Shown piece by piece: positions 1 to 6,038 of a stretch of DNA of 8,487 bases. The notes below the pieces were generated by a model. The model was not told where the DNA came from. It saw only the letters and a list, made by a program, of their open reading frames with translations, and did no database searches. The stretch is from Gammaproteobacteria bacterium (lineage in GTDB: Bacteria; Pseudomonadota; Gammaproteobacteria; Pseudomonadales; Halieaceae). The DNA lies in the NCBI GenBank assembly GCA_018222695.1, contig JAAEZV010000059.1, forward strand, positions 1 through 8,487, read 5' to 3'. Numbering within the stretch: the first letter of the stretch is position 1; each line of letters begins with the position of its first letter. The position numbers and the translations under genes were made by a program.

Positions 1-1
1 C

Positions 2-463
2 GCGATTCCCTGGTTACTGCTGTTGGCTACCGTGCTGTTGGTATGGGGCGACCCTTTGCAGGTGGCTTTGCGACGCCGCTTTGAGGGCAAGCAGTCGCTT
101 TCGGCGCTGGGTGGTGTATTGCTGGCCCTACTGCTACTGATGGTCTGCACCTACGGCGGTTTTTTTAACGCTGGCTTGGGCATCATCCTGCTGGGTTACT
201 TCACGCTTGCCGGTTACCAGGATATCCATTTGATGAATGGGCTGAAGCTGCTGGTTTCGGCGCTGGTATCCATTTTGGCGATCGTGATGTTCGGCGTTGG
301 TGACCTCATCGCCTGGAGAGAGGGCGCGATCGTGCTCATCGGCACGTTGATCGGAGGGTATGCGGCCGCGAGTGCGGTGAGAGTGGTGAGTCAGCGTTTG
401 GTGCGCCGGGCCATCATTGTGGTGGCTGCTGGTATGACCGTCTATTTTTTTATCGCGAGTTGA
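2..463 (+). CDS. TauE/SafE (TSUP) family sulfite/organic-anion exporter, 3' part only
   Basis: This is an inner-membrane protein of the TSUP family, whose members move sulfite, sulfoacetate or related small anions. The frame is open to the left edge, so the true start lies outside; 153 residues remain of a family that usually has about 250-260. The visible part matches the second half of the fold: a hydrophobic segment, a basic linker (VALRRRFEGK), then a transmembrane helix leading into the family signature YGGFFNAGLGIILLGYF, followed by NGLKLLVSALVSILAIVMF and a glycine-rich helix with IGTLIGGYAAA. The TTG at 23 is only an internal codon, not a start. The gene ends with TGA at 461-463, inside the last bases of the convergent MFS gene. 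The family call is firm from the signature; the transported anion cannot be told. Confidence 0.85.
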   Translation, partial: AIPWLLLLATVLLVWGDPLQVALRRRFEGKQSLSALGGVLLALLLLMVCTYGGFFNAGLGIILLGYFTLAGYQDIHLMNGLKLLVSALVSILAIVMFGVGDLIAWREGAIVLIGTLIGGYAAASAVRVVSQRLVRRAIIVVAAGMTVYFFIAS

Positions 464-1742
464 CGCCGGCTGTCACTGACGGTGCGCGCGCCTGACGCTC
501 AAATGCGATGGCTGCGATCGCGCCAACAACCGAAAACCCAAGCAAAAGCGTGAACAGATGCTGGAAGCCCGCGAGTCCCGGGTTCTGATCAATCAAGTAG
601 CCTGCGACAGCGGCAATGTACACATCAGGCGTATACCCGATCACGGATACCAGACCCACTGCGGTGCCGGTCACAGCAAGCGGTATTTGGCCTTCCTCCA
701 GTAAGCCAAAATACAGCCCGCGCAACCCGAAGATGGCGATGCCGGTCACCAGCGTATTCAGCAAAATCATCGACAAGGTGCCGAGCGCCGTGCCGGTAAA
801 GGCAAACAGCGAATGGCTGATAATCAGCAGTACAAAACACACCAGCGCCATGCGCGAGATACCGAACCGGTCCCCCAGAAGGCCGAGTGCCAGCGCCGCG
901 ATGGGGCGGGTCCAGGCCCCGGTCGCCACAATCTGTGCCGCGTCGATCTCATCAATGCCATGGCCACGCACAGCAAACAGCGCGTACTGATCAAACGCCT
1001 TGTAGCTGGTGTAGGCACACACCAGCACCGTTGTCTGCAACCACACCACACGTAGCTTGATCACTGCTTTGATCTGCCGGAAAAAGTCACCGCTGGAGGC
1101 ACTTTGAGTATCGTTGGCTCCGCCATCGAGGCCGCGTAGCGTGAACCACACCAGCACCCCGACCGCGGCCGTGACCGCCGTATAGCCATAAATCACCTGC
1201 CGTAGCACAGCCCCTTTTTGATCAAGCGTCGCGGCGTCGTAGCCCAGTGGGAACGCTACCGAAAATGCAAAGACACCTAGCGATGCCAATACGGCAGCTA
1301 ATAAACCCCTGCCGCCATCCAGTAGTCCGTATGCAAGGCCCTGTTGATCATCGCCGCCCCAGGTGCGGGTCACTTTAATCAGCGCCGCCCAAAACAATAG
1401 GATGTTGGTCAGCCCGAAAAAGCCCCACACCAGCATCACGCCGGTGACGTCGGGGAAAGTAGCTAAATAGAGGCCGCCCAGTGCGGTGGCCCAGAGCGAA
1501 ACCGAGAGCAGTTTGCGGGGCTCGAATCGGTCCGCCAGTGGTCCGCCAAAAAAGTAAGCGGCCATGGCAATGAAGCCGTAAGCGCTTTGTGCCACGCCAA
1601 GTTCGGTCGCTGTAAGGTCGAATACTTCAAGAAAGGTCGGACGAAAAAAGCGGGTGACGTGATAGGGGAGGGTAAAAATCGCCTCGCCCGCAAAAATGAG
1701 CGAGACGATGATCTGTGCGCGCTGCCACTTGCTGCGCTGCAT
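450..1742 (-). CDS. MFS transporter, YihN/YqcE-like
   Basis: This is a 430-residue secondary transporter of the major facilitator superfamily, a normal length for 12 transmembrane helices. The loop between helices 2 and 3 has the MFS motif A (GGPLADRFEPRK, residues 66-77), and a second weaker copy lies at the same place in the other half (GLLGDRFGISRM, 287-298). Other recognisable pieces are RTWGGDDQQGLAYGLLDGGR (126-145) and RGLYFGLLEEGQIPLAVTG (341-359) followed by a GYTPD turn (369-373). These recall the E. coli YihN and YqcE proteins, which belong to the sugar-phosphate/organic-anion branch of MFS; that likeness is from memory, not an alignment. The gene starts 45 bases after the gltS stop on the same strand, so the two are probably co-transcribed. 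Its Shine-Dalgarno is weak (TTAGG, 3 bases from the ATG) and may be covered by pairing with the gltS stop region. The substrate is unknown. Confidence 0.9.
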   Translation of the reverse strand: MQRSKWQRAQIIVSLIFAGEAIFTLPYHVTRFFRPTFLEVFDLTATELGVAQSAYGFIAMAAYFFGGPLADRFEPRKLLSVSLWATALGGLYLATFPDVTGVMLVWGFFGLTNILLFWAALIKVTRTWGGDDQQGLAYGLLDGGRGLLAAVLASLGVFAFSVAFPLGYDAATLDQKGAVLRQVIYGYTAVTAAVGVLVWFTLRGLDGGANDTQSASSGDFFRQIKAVIKLRVVWLQTTVLVCAYTSYKAFDQYALFAVRGHGIDEIDAAQIVATGAWTRPIAALALGLLGDRFGISRMALVCFVLLIISHSLFAFTGTALGTLSMILLNTLVTGIAIFGLRGLYFGLLEEGQIPLAVTGTAVGLVSVIGYTPDVYIAAVAGYLIDQNPGLAGFQHLFTLLLGFSVVGAIAAIAFERQARAPSVTAGVNSR

Positions 1743-1743
1743 T

Positions 1744-1793
1744 GCCTAAGTGATCTCTGCGATGTTTCTGATAGCGCTCGCGACGACTTAGCC
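1744..1793 (-). promoter_or_regulatory. gltS-MFS junction with possible RBS-masking stem
   Basis: In the mRNA sense, CTAAGT around the gltS stop codon (1791-1786) is the exact inverted complement of ACTTAG (1751-1746), which holds most of the weak Shine-Dalgarno TTAGG of the MFS gene; 34 bases lie between the arms. One more G-C pair is possible beyond a single mismatch. If it forms, the stem would hide the ribosome binding site until a ribosome finishing gltS opens it, which would couple the translation of the two genes. The arms are seen in the sequence; the function is inferred, and a 6-bp match at this distance can arise by chance. Confidence 0.3.
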
Positions 1794-3014
1794 GATCCAG
1801 GAGAGCAGCTGCTGGATGATGATCACATTGGCAATGTCGATAAAGAATGCGCCGACCAACGGTACGATAATAAATGCCTCGTGGCAGGCCCCATATCGCT
1901 TGGTGACGGCAGACATGTTGGCCATGGCCGTGGGTGTGGCGCCCATCGAGAAGCCACCGAAACCTGCAGAGACCACCGCTGCCTCGTAATTCTTGCCCAT
2001 TAGCCGAAATACGACGAACACAATAAAAGTGGCTGCCACCAACACCTGGGCGCCGAGAATCAGTACCAGAGGGCCTGCGAGGCTGGCGAGTTCCCATAGC
2101 TTCATGCTCATCAGCGACATGGCGAGGAACGTACCGAGTGAGACATCAGCGATCAGAGCGATTGCGGGTGTCCGCGAAGGCCAAGAGGTCCCGGTAATGC
2201 GGGGTAGCGCTTTTGGGCGCAGATTGCTCATCACAATCCCGGCAAAGAGGCAGCTGACGAACAGGGGAAGTTGAACGCCTGCAGCTTCGAGTCCCTCGTC
2301 CAAGAGCACGCCGATGATCACGCAAATGTGAATCGACAGAATGGCGTCGAGCACGTCCATGTAATGAATATCCATGCCCCGGTCTTCCTGCTTAACGCCA
2401 ATGTCGAGTGTTTCTTCGACTTCGGACTTGAGGTCGTGCCGGCTGATCAGGAACTTGGCAATCGGGCCGCCCATGAGACTCGCCAGCACCAGCCCAAAGG
2501 TCGCGCAGGCAATACCGATTTCGGCCGCGCCACTGATGCCGTATTTCTCCGCGAATACCGGTGCCCAAGCGATGGAGGTACCGTGACCGCCAATCAGTGA
2601 CACAGTGCCACCCAAGAGTCCTACTGCAGGCTCGAGACCCAATGCCGAGGCGACACCAATGCCCGTGAAATTCTGCAGCACCATAAACACGACGGTGGCG
2701 GCTAATAGAATGACGAGCGGCTTGCCGCCGCCCAGCAGGTCACTAAAGCTCGCATTGATGCCGATGGTGGTGAAGAAATACACCAGCAGCACATCACGCG
2801 CCCCGAGGTTGAACTCCACACCGACTCCGGTGACCGCGTAAATGAGTGTGAACAGAATGCACACCAGCAACCCGCCGGTCACAGGCTCCGGGATGCTGAA
2901 CTCGCGGAACGCGGGCACTACCTGGTTCAGTTGCTTACCGATAAAGAGCACCACGATGCCCAACGTCACGGTGAGGAAGGTATCAAGCTTGAGTGTGCCG
3001 TCGAGGAGCTCCAT
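1788..3014 (-). CDS. gltS: Sodium/glutamate symporter GltS
   Basis: This is an inner-membrane Na+-coupled glutamate uptake carrier of the ESS family (TC 2.A.27). Its 408 residues compare with 401 in E. coli GltS. The protein has two homologous halves, each with a glycine-rich re-entrant loop: GGTVSLIGGHGTSIAW (135-150) in the first and GFGGFSMGATPTAMANM (351-367) in the second. The C-terminal stretch FIIVPLVGAFFIDIANVII (381-399) is also typical, and the charged central loop (about 188-217) divides the halves. The ATG at 3014 is preceded by AAGG (3024-3027) at 9 bases, an acceptable ribosome binding site. No key motif is missing and I see no frameshift. It is first in a probable two-gene operon with the MFS gene and is transcribed away from the amidohydrolase gene. 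The family call is firm; glutamate as the real substrate is likely but not proven here, as some ESS members may take other dicarboxylates. Confidence 0.95.
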   Translation of the reverse strand: MELLDGTLKLDTFLTVTLGIVVLFIGKQLNQVVPAFREFSIPEPVTGGLLVCILFTLIYAVTGVGVEFNLGARDVLLVYFFTTIGINASFSDLLGGGKPLVILLAATVVFMVLQNFTGIGVASALGLEPAVGLLGGTVSLIGGHGTSIAWAPVFAEKYGISGAAEIGIACATFGLVLASLMGGPIAKFLISRHDLKSEVEETLDIGVKQEDRGMDIHYMDVLDAILSIHICVIIGVLLDEGLEAAGVQLPLFVSCLFAGIVMSNLRPKALPRITGTSWPSRTPAIALIADVSLGTFLAMSLMSMKLWELASLAGPLVLILGAQVLVAATFIVFVVFRLMGKNYEAAVVSAGFGGFSMGATPTAMANMSAVTKRYGACHEAFIIVPLVGAFFIDIANVIIIQQLLSWIG

Positions 3015-3054
3015 AGCGCTGTGCCTTGTTCAGTGTTTACAACGGTGAGTCCCG

Positions 3055-3083
3055 ACCATCGGTGAATTACACCACGGGGTCAA
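3055..3083 (-). promoter_or_regulatory. Candidate sigma-70 promoter for gltS
   Basis: On the minus strand TTGACC (3083-3078) matches five of six bases of the -35 consensus. It is followed after exactly 17 bases by GATGGT (3060-3055), which matches the -10 consensus at only three of six. Transcription would start near 3048, about 34 bases ahead of the gltS ATG. The -35 and the spacing are good and the -10 is poor, so this is a candidate only; it could need an activator. Confidence 0.3.
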
Positions 3084-3221
3084 GTTAATCTGGGGGCACT
3101 GTCATCTTTCGCACGAGGGAGAAAAACGGCGCAACTTGATCGGGGTTCACGGGTTTTACTTAGGTTAAATTTTCCCGGTTTATGGCCTTGGCGTCACCTA
3201 ATGCGATTCACCTTGAGCAGC

Positions 3222-3240
3222 CGAGCACCGACAATGCTCG
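3222..3240. repeat. Perfect 6-bp inverted repeat upstream of the amidohydrolase gene
   Basis: CGAGCA (3222-3227) and TGCTCG (3235-3240) are exact inverted complements around the 7-base spacer CCGACAA. The repeat overlaps the -35 part of the candidate promoter for the downstream gene, a position suited to an operator. It has no T-tract after it, so it is not a terminator. The symmetry is seen directly; any role as a protein binding site is inferred. Confidence 0.35.
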
Positions 3241-3256
3241 TTGCAAAATGTATGGT
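3228..3256 (+). promoter_or_regulatory. Candidate promoter for the amidohydrolase-porin pair
   Basis: CCGACA (3228-3233) matches four of six bases of the -35 consensus and TATGGT (3251-3256) four of six of the -10, with a 17-base spacer. Transcription would begin near 3263 and leave a leader of about 58 bases before the ATG at 3321. Each match is mediocre, and other weak pairs exist in the A/T-rich stretch around 3136-3170, so the assignment is tentative. Confidence 0.22.
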
Positions 3257-3307
3257 GCGACACTGGTGGTGTTCGTTCATCATTGGTCCAGGCGCAATTC
3301 GGGGAGT

Positions 3308-3313
3308 GGGGAG
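3308..3313 (+). promoter_or_regulatory. Ribosome binding site that fixes the start of the amidohydrolase gene
   Basis: GGGGAG lies 7 bases before the ATG at 3321. This spacing, together with the lipoprotein signal peptide that begins at that ATG, favours 3321 over the upstream in-frame ATG at 3201. Confidence 0.6.
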
Positions 3314-3320
3314 ACGTGTG

Positions 3321-4481
3321 ATGAGAACCAAGCGGGGCGTTATGTGGGCGGTCGCGTTAACATTATCTGGTTGTGCCAGCACAACGGTGACCCCATCTTC
3401 CTTCGAGTCGCCGACTGGTTATCAGCCTGTTGCTGAACTCGACTGGCGCAAGCTGCCTCCACCAGACCACACGCTGGCCAACTTCAGGCCGGGTGAGACC
3501 CCCGAGTATTGCTTTGACCGCGCCACGCAACCCTACACGGCCGTCGTGGACTCGCACTTTCACCCCAAGCCCTTTGGCGGGCCCGCCATGGACGCACAGA
3601 TGCTATGGGAAACCTTCGATCGGCTTGGCGTCAGGTTCGTGAATTACTTTGGTATCGGACAGGTGCTGGAGCTGGACGCTAACTGCTCCTATTACTTGGA
3701 CTGCCCCGGTGTCTCGGCGATTCCGAGCATCAAAAACGACTTTGTAAACGGATTGGAAAAAGCGGCGCACGACCCCGATAAAATCCATATCACGCTATCC
3801 ATGACCTTCATCGACCTGGCGCATGCGGAGCGCGCAGCGGAAACGATAGCCCTTTATGATGATGAGTTTCCGGGCATGTTTACTTGGTCTGGCGAGCTGA
3901 ACATGATGAAGCAGGCGCTTCTCGGCAATAATGCTGAGCCTGCTTCGATAGAGAGCATCGCTGGCTGGGCCGACTTCATGAGGATTTTCCGTGAGCGAGG
4001 CGTGCCGGTCACCATTCACTCTGATCTTGGCAATGATGCTGAGCCAACGAAATTTCTGCACCTGATGGATCATGCGCTCGCAAGCTACCCCGATAATAAA
4101 ATCGTTTGGGCACACATGGGTCTGTCCAAGGAACTGACCACCATGGATGCGCGTGAGCATGTACGCTTAATGAGCGAGCATTTGGATCAATATCCCAATC
4201 TCTACCTCGATATTTCCTGGGACGTGATCTATAACGCCTATCATCGCTGGGGGGAGATTTTCATACCATTTTTCAATCAGTATTCCACTCGCATTCTTCC
4301 CGGGTCTGACTTTGTCGCGGCAGCCTCTAAAACCTGGGAGAACTACGCACACGAGCTTGAGGTAACAAGCCGCGCGTTGCGCGTACTCGACGATGAGGCG
4401 TTTCGCAATATTGCTCTGGGCCAGAATTATTTTGAGCTGATGGATTTACCTTACGAGGCGCCGCGGCTTTGTCAGCGGTGA
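3321..4481 (+). CDS. Lipid-anchored amidohydrolase-family (Amidohydro_2-like) metal-dependent hydrolase
   Basis: The 386-residue product starts with MRTKRG, a hydrophobic run and the lipobox LSGC with Cys18, so it should be exported, lipidated and held in the periplasm. The rest looks like a TIM-barrel hydrolase of the amidohydrolase superfamily, close to the Amidohydro_2 type (decarboxylases, lactonases and related enzymes). Probable metal and catalytic residues appear in the expected order: HxH at His79/His81 (VVDSHFHPKP), Glu192 (SGELNMM), His233 (VTIHSDLG), His265 (WAHMGLS) and Asp330 (LPGSDF). Four further cysteines, 64, 122, 128 and 384, could make two disulfides, which suits the periplasm: 122/128 sit in CSYYLDC, and 64 and 384 lie near the two ends of the domain. 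Family members are mostly cytoplasmic, so the anchor is unusual. The start is chosen for the signal peptide and RBS. The porin gene follows after 65 bases, probably in one operon. The reaction and substrate cannot be told. Confidence 0.8.
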   Translation: MRTKRGVMWAVALTLSGCASTTVTPSSFESPTGYQPVAELDWRKLPPPDHTLANFRPGETPEYCFDRATQPYTAVVDSHFHPKPFGGPAMDAQMLWETFDRLGVRFVNYFGIGQVLELDANCSYYLDCPGVSAIPSIKNDFVNGLEKAAHDPDKIHITLSMTFIDLAHAERAAETIALYDDEFPGMFTWSGELNMMKQALLGNNAEPASIESIAGWADFMRIFRERGVPVTIHSDLGNDAEPTKFLHLMDHALASYPDNKIVWAHMGLSKELTTMDAREHVRLMSEHLDQYPNLYLDISWDVIYNAYHRWGEIFIPFFNQYSTRILPGSDFVAAASKTWENYAHELEVTSRALRVLDDEAFRNIALGQNYFELMDLPYEAPRLCQR

Positions 4482-4496
4482 GAAGGAGCGCTCCTC

Positions 4497-4550
4497 TTGG
4501 TTGCGTTTATGATCGGTCTGCTCCCAATGGCGGCTTGCCCACACGAATGA
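4497..4550 (+). CDS. Possible 17-codon leader ORF coupled to the porin gene
   Basis: A short frame starts with TTG at 4497, 8 bases after a strong Shine-Dalgarno AAGGAG (4483-4488), which is the best such motif in the gap. It encodes MVAFMIGLLPMAACPHE and stops with TGA at 4548-4550. That stop overlaps the porin ATG (4547-4549) as ATGA, the classic arrangement for translational re-initiation. The porin ATG has no Shine-Dalgarno of its own, so the mini-ORF could load the ribosomes that translate the porin. The peptide is hydrophobic but resembles no family I know. It may be a coupling device, a regulatory leader or chance. Confidence 0.35.
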   Translation: MVAFMIGLLPMAACPHE

Positions 4551-5920
4551 CTGCTCACTTACTGCGTATCGCTGCTACGGCTGCTGATCCATGCGAACTT
4601 CCCCGAGTTTGGCCTCGCTGGCTGGGTGGCGCGCTGATTTGCCTTGTGCTGCCGGGCATCGCATGGGCACAAACGGATTCCGCAGAACTGAGGGAAGAGG
4701 ACGAGGAGCCAAATCAGCACGCCATCCTGGAGCCAGTCGGCACAGAATCTGCATCGGAAAGATCACAGTGGTTGCTCGATGGCGCCGAACTGGTGCTGAA
4801 GCCGCGAACCTATTATTTATATCGTGACTACGACGTAGCCAATACACGGGCGGGATGGGCCCTCGGTGGCGGGCTGGAGTTTCGATCTGGATGGTGGGAA
4901 GACCGCATTCGATTTGGTGCCACTGTCTCGACCTCGCAAAAACTCTATGGCCCGTCTGATAAAGACGGTACCCAACTATTTAAGCCCGGCCCGGAGGCTT
5001 TTACAGTCTTCAGTGAGGCTTACGCGACGGTACGTCTGGGGGGCGATCATGGGGTGCACATCGGTCGCCAGTCCATCGACTTGCCCTATATGGGTAAGCA
5101 CGATCTGCGCATGATCCCCAATACGTTCAACGCGGTAACCATCGGCAACAAACCCGGTGACGGTTTGGCTTATATGGCGGGATACGTCGACTCCATTAAA
5201 TATAAAGACAGTGACGAATTTACCCCCATGTCGGAGGCCGCCGGGGCAGAGGACACCGATAAGGGTTTGACCTTCTGGGGTTTTCGTTACCGCATGCCGG
5301 ATCAATCGGTTTACGGTCTGATTCACCAGAGAACCCCGGATCTGTTCCACACCACGTTCGCTAAAGCTGAAAAACGCCTCGAGTTCTCGGAAGATCTCAG
5401 CCTGTGGGCTGATGTCTCCTACACGCAGCAAAGTAGCATCGGCGAAGAGCTCATTGGCGACTTCAAAACCCACCTTATTTCGACACGGTTAGAGTTGGTG
5501 TCGGGTGACAACAAGTTTCGTGTCGGGGCCAGCCGAACCGACGATGGCGGTGACATCAAAAAGCCCTACGGAAACCCTGCCAATTACCTCTCCATCATCA
5601 TCAACGACTTCGACCGAGCAGACGAAGATGCCTTCAGCCTTGGTTACTCCCGAGACCTGGGCCAGATAGGGCCCGGCAAGTTAAGCTTTTTTGCCAACAT
5701 GGTGTGGGGTGACACACCGGATTCTGGCCCCAACGCCTCACCCGATGCCTCTGAATTCGATTTGACGGTGGATTGGCGACTCAACGAGGGTTGGTCAGAG
5801 AAGGTTTGGGTGCGGCTCCGCGCCGCATGGGTCCACCAGGACGATGACTACCCGGGCGCAGATGACCTGTTCGACTTTCGGATTATCGTGAATTACGACT
5901 TCGATCTGTTGTCGCGATAA
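4547..5920 (+). CDS. OprD-family outer-membrane porin
   Basis: The product is a predicted beta-barrel channel for small substrates; OprD relatives pass amino acids, peptides or aromatic and other organic acids. With the ATG at 4547 it has 457 residues. A Sec signal peptide has its hydrophobic core at about 26-38 and a likely cut after AWA (39-41), before QTDS. An acidic linker follows, then the barrel of alternating strands. OprD-like pieces are GRQSIDLPYMGKHDLRMIPN (173-192), GNPANYLSIIINDFDRADED (342-361), YSRDLGQIGPGKLSFF (367-382) and the end strand FRIIVNYDFDLL (444-455). The last residues, SR, follow the final strand instead of the usual terminal aromatic. The signal's n-region of about 25 residues is long. 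The frame stays open to a TTG at 4469 inside the previous gene, but that would lengthen it further. ATG 4547 lacks its own Shine-Dalgarno and may depend on the short ORF before it. The substrate is probably linked to the neighbouring hydrolase. Confidence 0.88.
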   Translation: MTAHLLRIAATAADPCELPRVWPRWLGGALICLVLPGIAWAQTDSAELREEDEEPNQHAILEPVGTESASERSQWLLDGAELVLKPRTYYLYRDYDVANTRAGWALGGGLEFRSGWWEDRIRFGATVSTSQKLYGPSDKDGTQLFKPGPEAFTVFSEAYATVRLGGDHGVHIGRQSIDLPYMGKHDLRMIPNTFNAVTIGNKPGDGLAYMAGYVDSIKYKDSDEFTPMSEAAGAEDTDKGLTFWGFRYRMPDQSVYGLIHQRTPDLFHTTFAKAEKRLEFSEDLSLWADVSYTQQSSIGEELIGDFKTHLISTRLELVSGDNKFRVGASRTDDGGDIKKPYGNPANYLSIIINDFDRADEDAFSLGYSRDLGQIGPGKLSFFANMVWGDTPDSGPNASPDASEFDLTVDWRLNEGWSEKVWVRLRAAWVHQDDDYPGADDLFDFRIIVNYDFDLLSR

Positions 5921-6038
5921 CCCGCAACGAAAGTCTCATCCAAGCGCTTTGCTGCAGTCCAAACTGAAGGCTGGGGTCTTCTCATTCAGGATTGAGCGAC
6001 AGCCACTTCATGACCAGCGCCGAGCGCGACGGTTAGTC
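5921..6038. other. Convergent gap between porin and RND genes, no clear terminator
   Basis: The two genes point at each other across 118 bases. The best hairpin I find is CTGAA (5964-5968) with TTCAG (5985-5989), a 5-bp stem around 16 bases with no T-run on either strand. AAGCGCTT at 5942-5949 is a self-complementary octamer. Neither makes a convincing intrinsic terminator, so transcription may end by Rho or by collision. Confidence 0.5.

Larger units (their letters stand above)
3015..3320. other. Divergent intergenic control region
   Basis: This 306-base stretch between gltS (-) and the amidohydrolase gene (+) has no gene I can support. An open frame does run from an ATG at 3201 into the hydrolase, but its first 40 residues do not look like a signal peptide and the lipoprotein signal starts at 3321. 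The region must hold the promoters of both units. Besides the candidate sites listed separately, it has a 7-bp inverted pair, TCAAGTT (3080-3086) and AACTTGA (3133-3139), 46 bases apart, and an A/T-rich patch at 3165-3173. No riboswitch fold or binding site of a named regulator was recognised. Confidence 0.7.

Noticed and set aside
1627..2097. 156-codon minus-strand frame across the end of gltS and the start of the MFS gene
   Set aside because: It is an out-of-frame reading of two genes with clear family signatures; its residues are rich in Arg, His and Pro with no domain pattern.
2271..2600. 109-codon plus-strand frame opposite gltS
   Set aside because: It is antisense to conserved GltS codons and shows no start signal or domain; a shadow of the real gene.
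3074..3098. GGGGTCAAG-type sequence that recalls REP-like elements of gammaproteobacteria
   Set aside because: No second copy or matching palindrome is present in the window, so a repeat element cannot be supported from this sequence alone.
3201..3320. In-frame N-terminal extension of the amidohydrolase from the ATG at 3201
   Set aside because: The 40 extra residues would put the lipoprotein signal in the middle of the protein, and ATG 3321 has its own GGGGAG ribosome binding site directly before a textbook lipobox signal peptide.
4469..4546. In-frame extension of the porin to a TTG inside the end of the hydrolase gene (with GAGG at 4455-4458)
   Set aside because: It would give about 50 residues before the hydrophobic core of the signal peptide, far too long for a normal n-region. 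ATG 4547 is the better start, though still with a longish n-region.
4976..5473. 165-codon open frame antisense to the porin
   Set aside because: No recognisable domain and no ribosome binding site; it lies wholly inside a well-supported gene in the opposite sense.
5964..5989. Hairpin after the porin gene as an intrinsic terminator
   Set aside because: Only 5 bp of stem around a 16-base loop and no T-tract on either strand.
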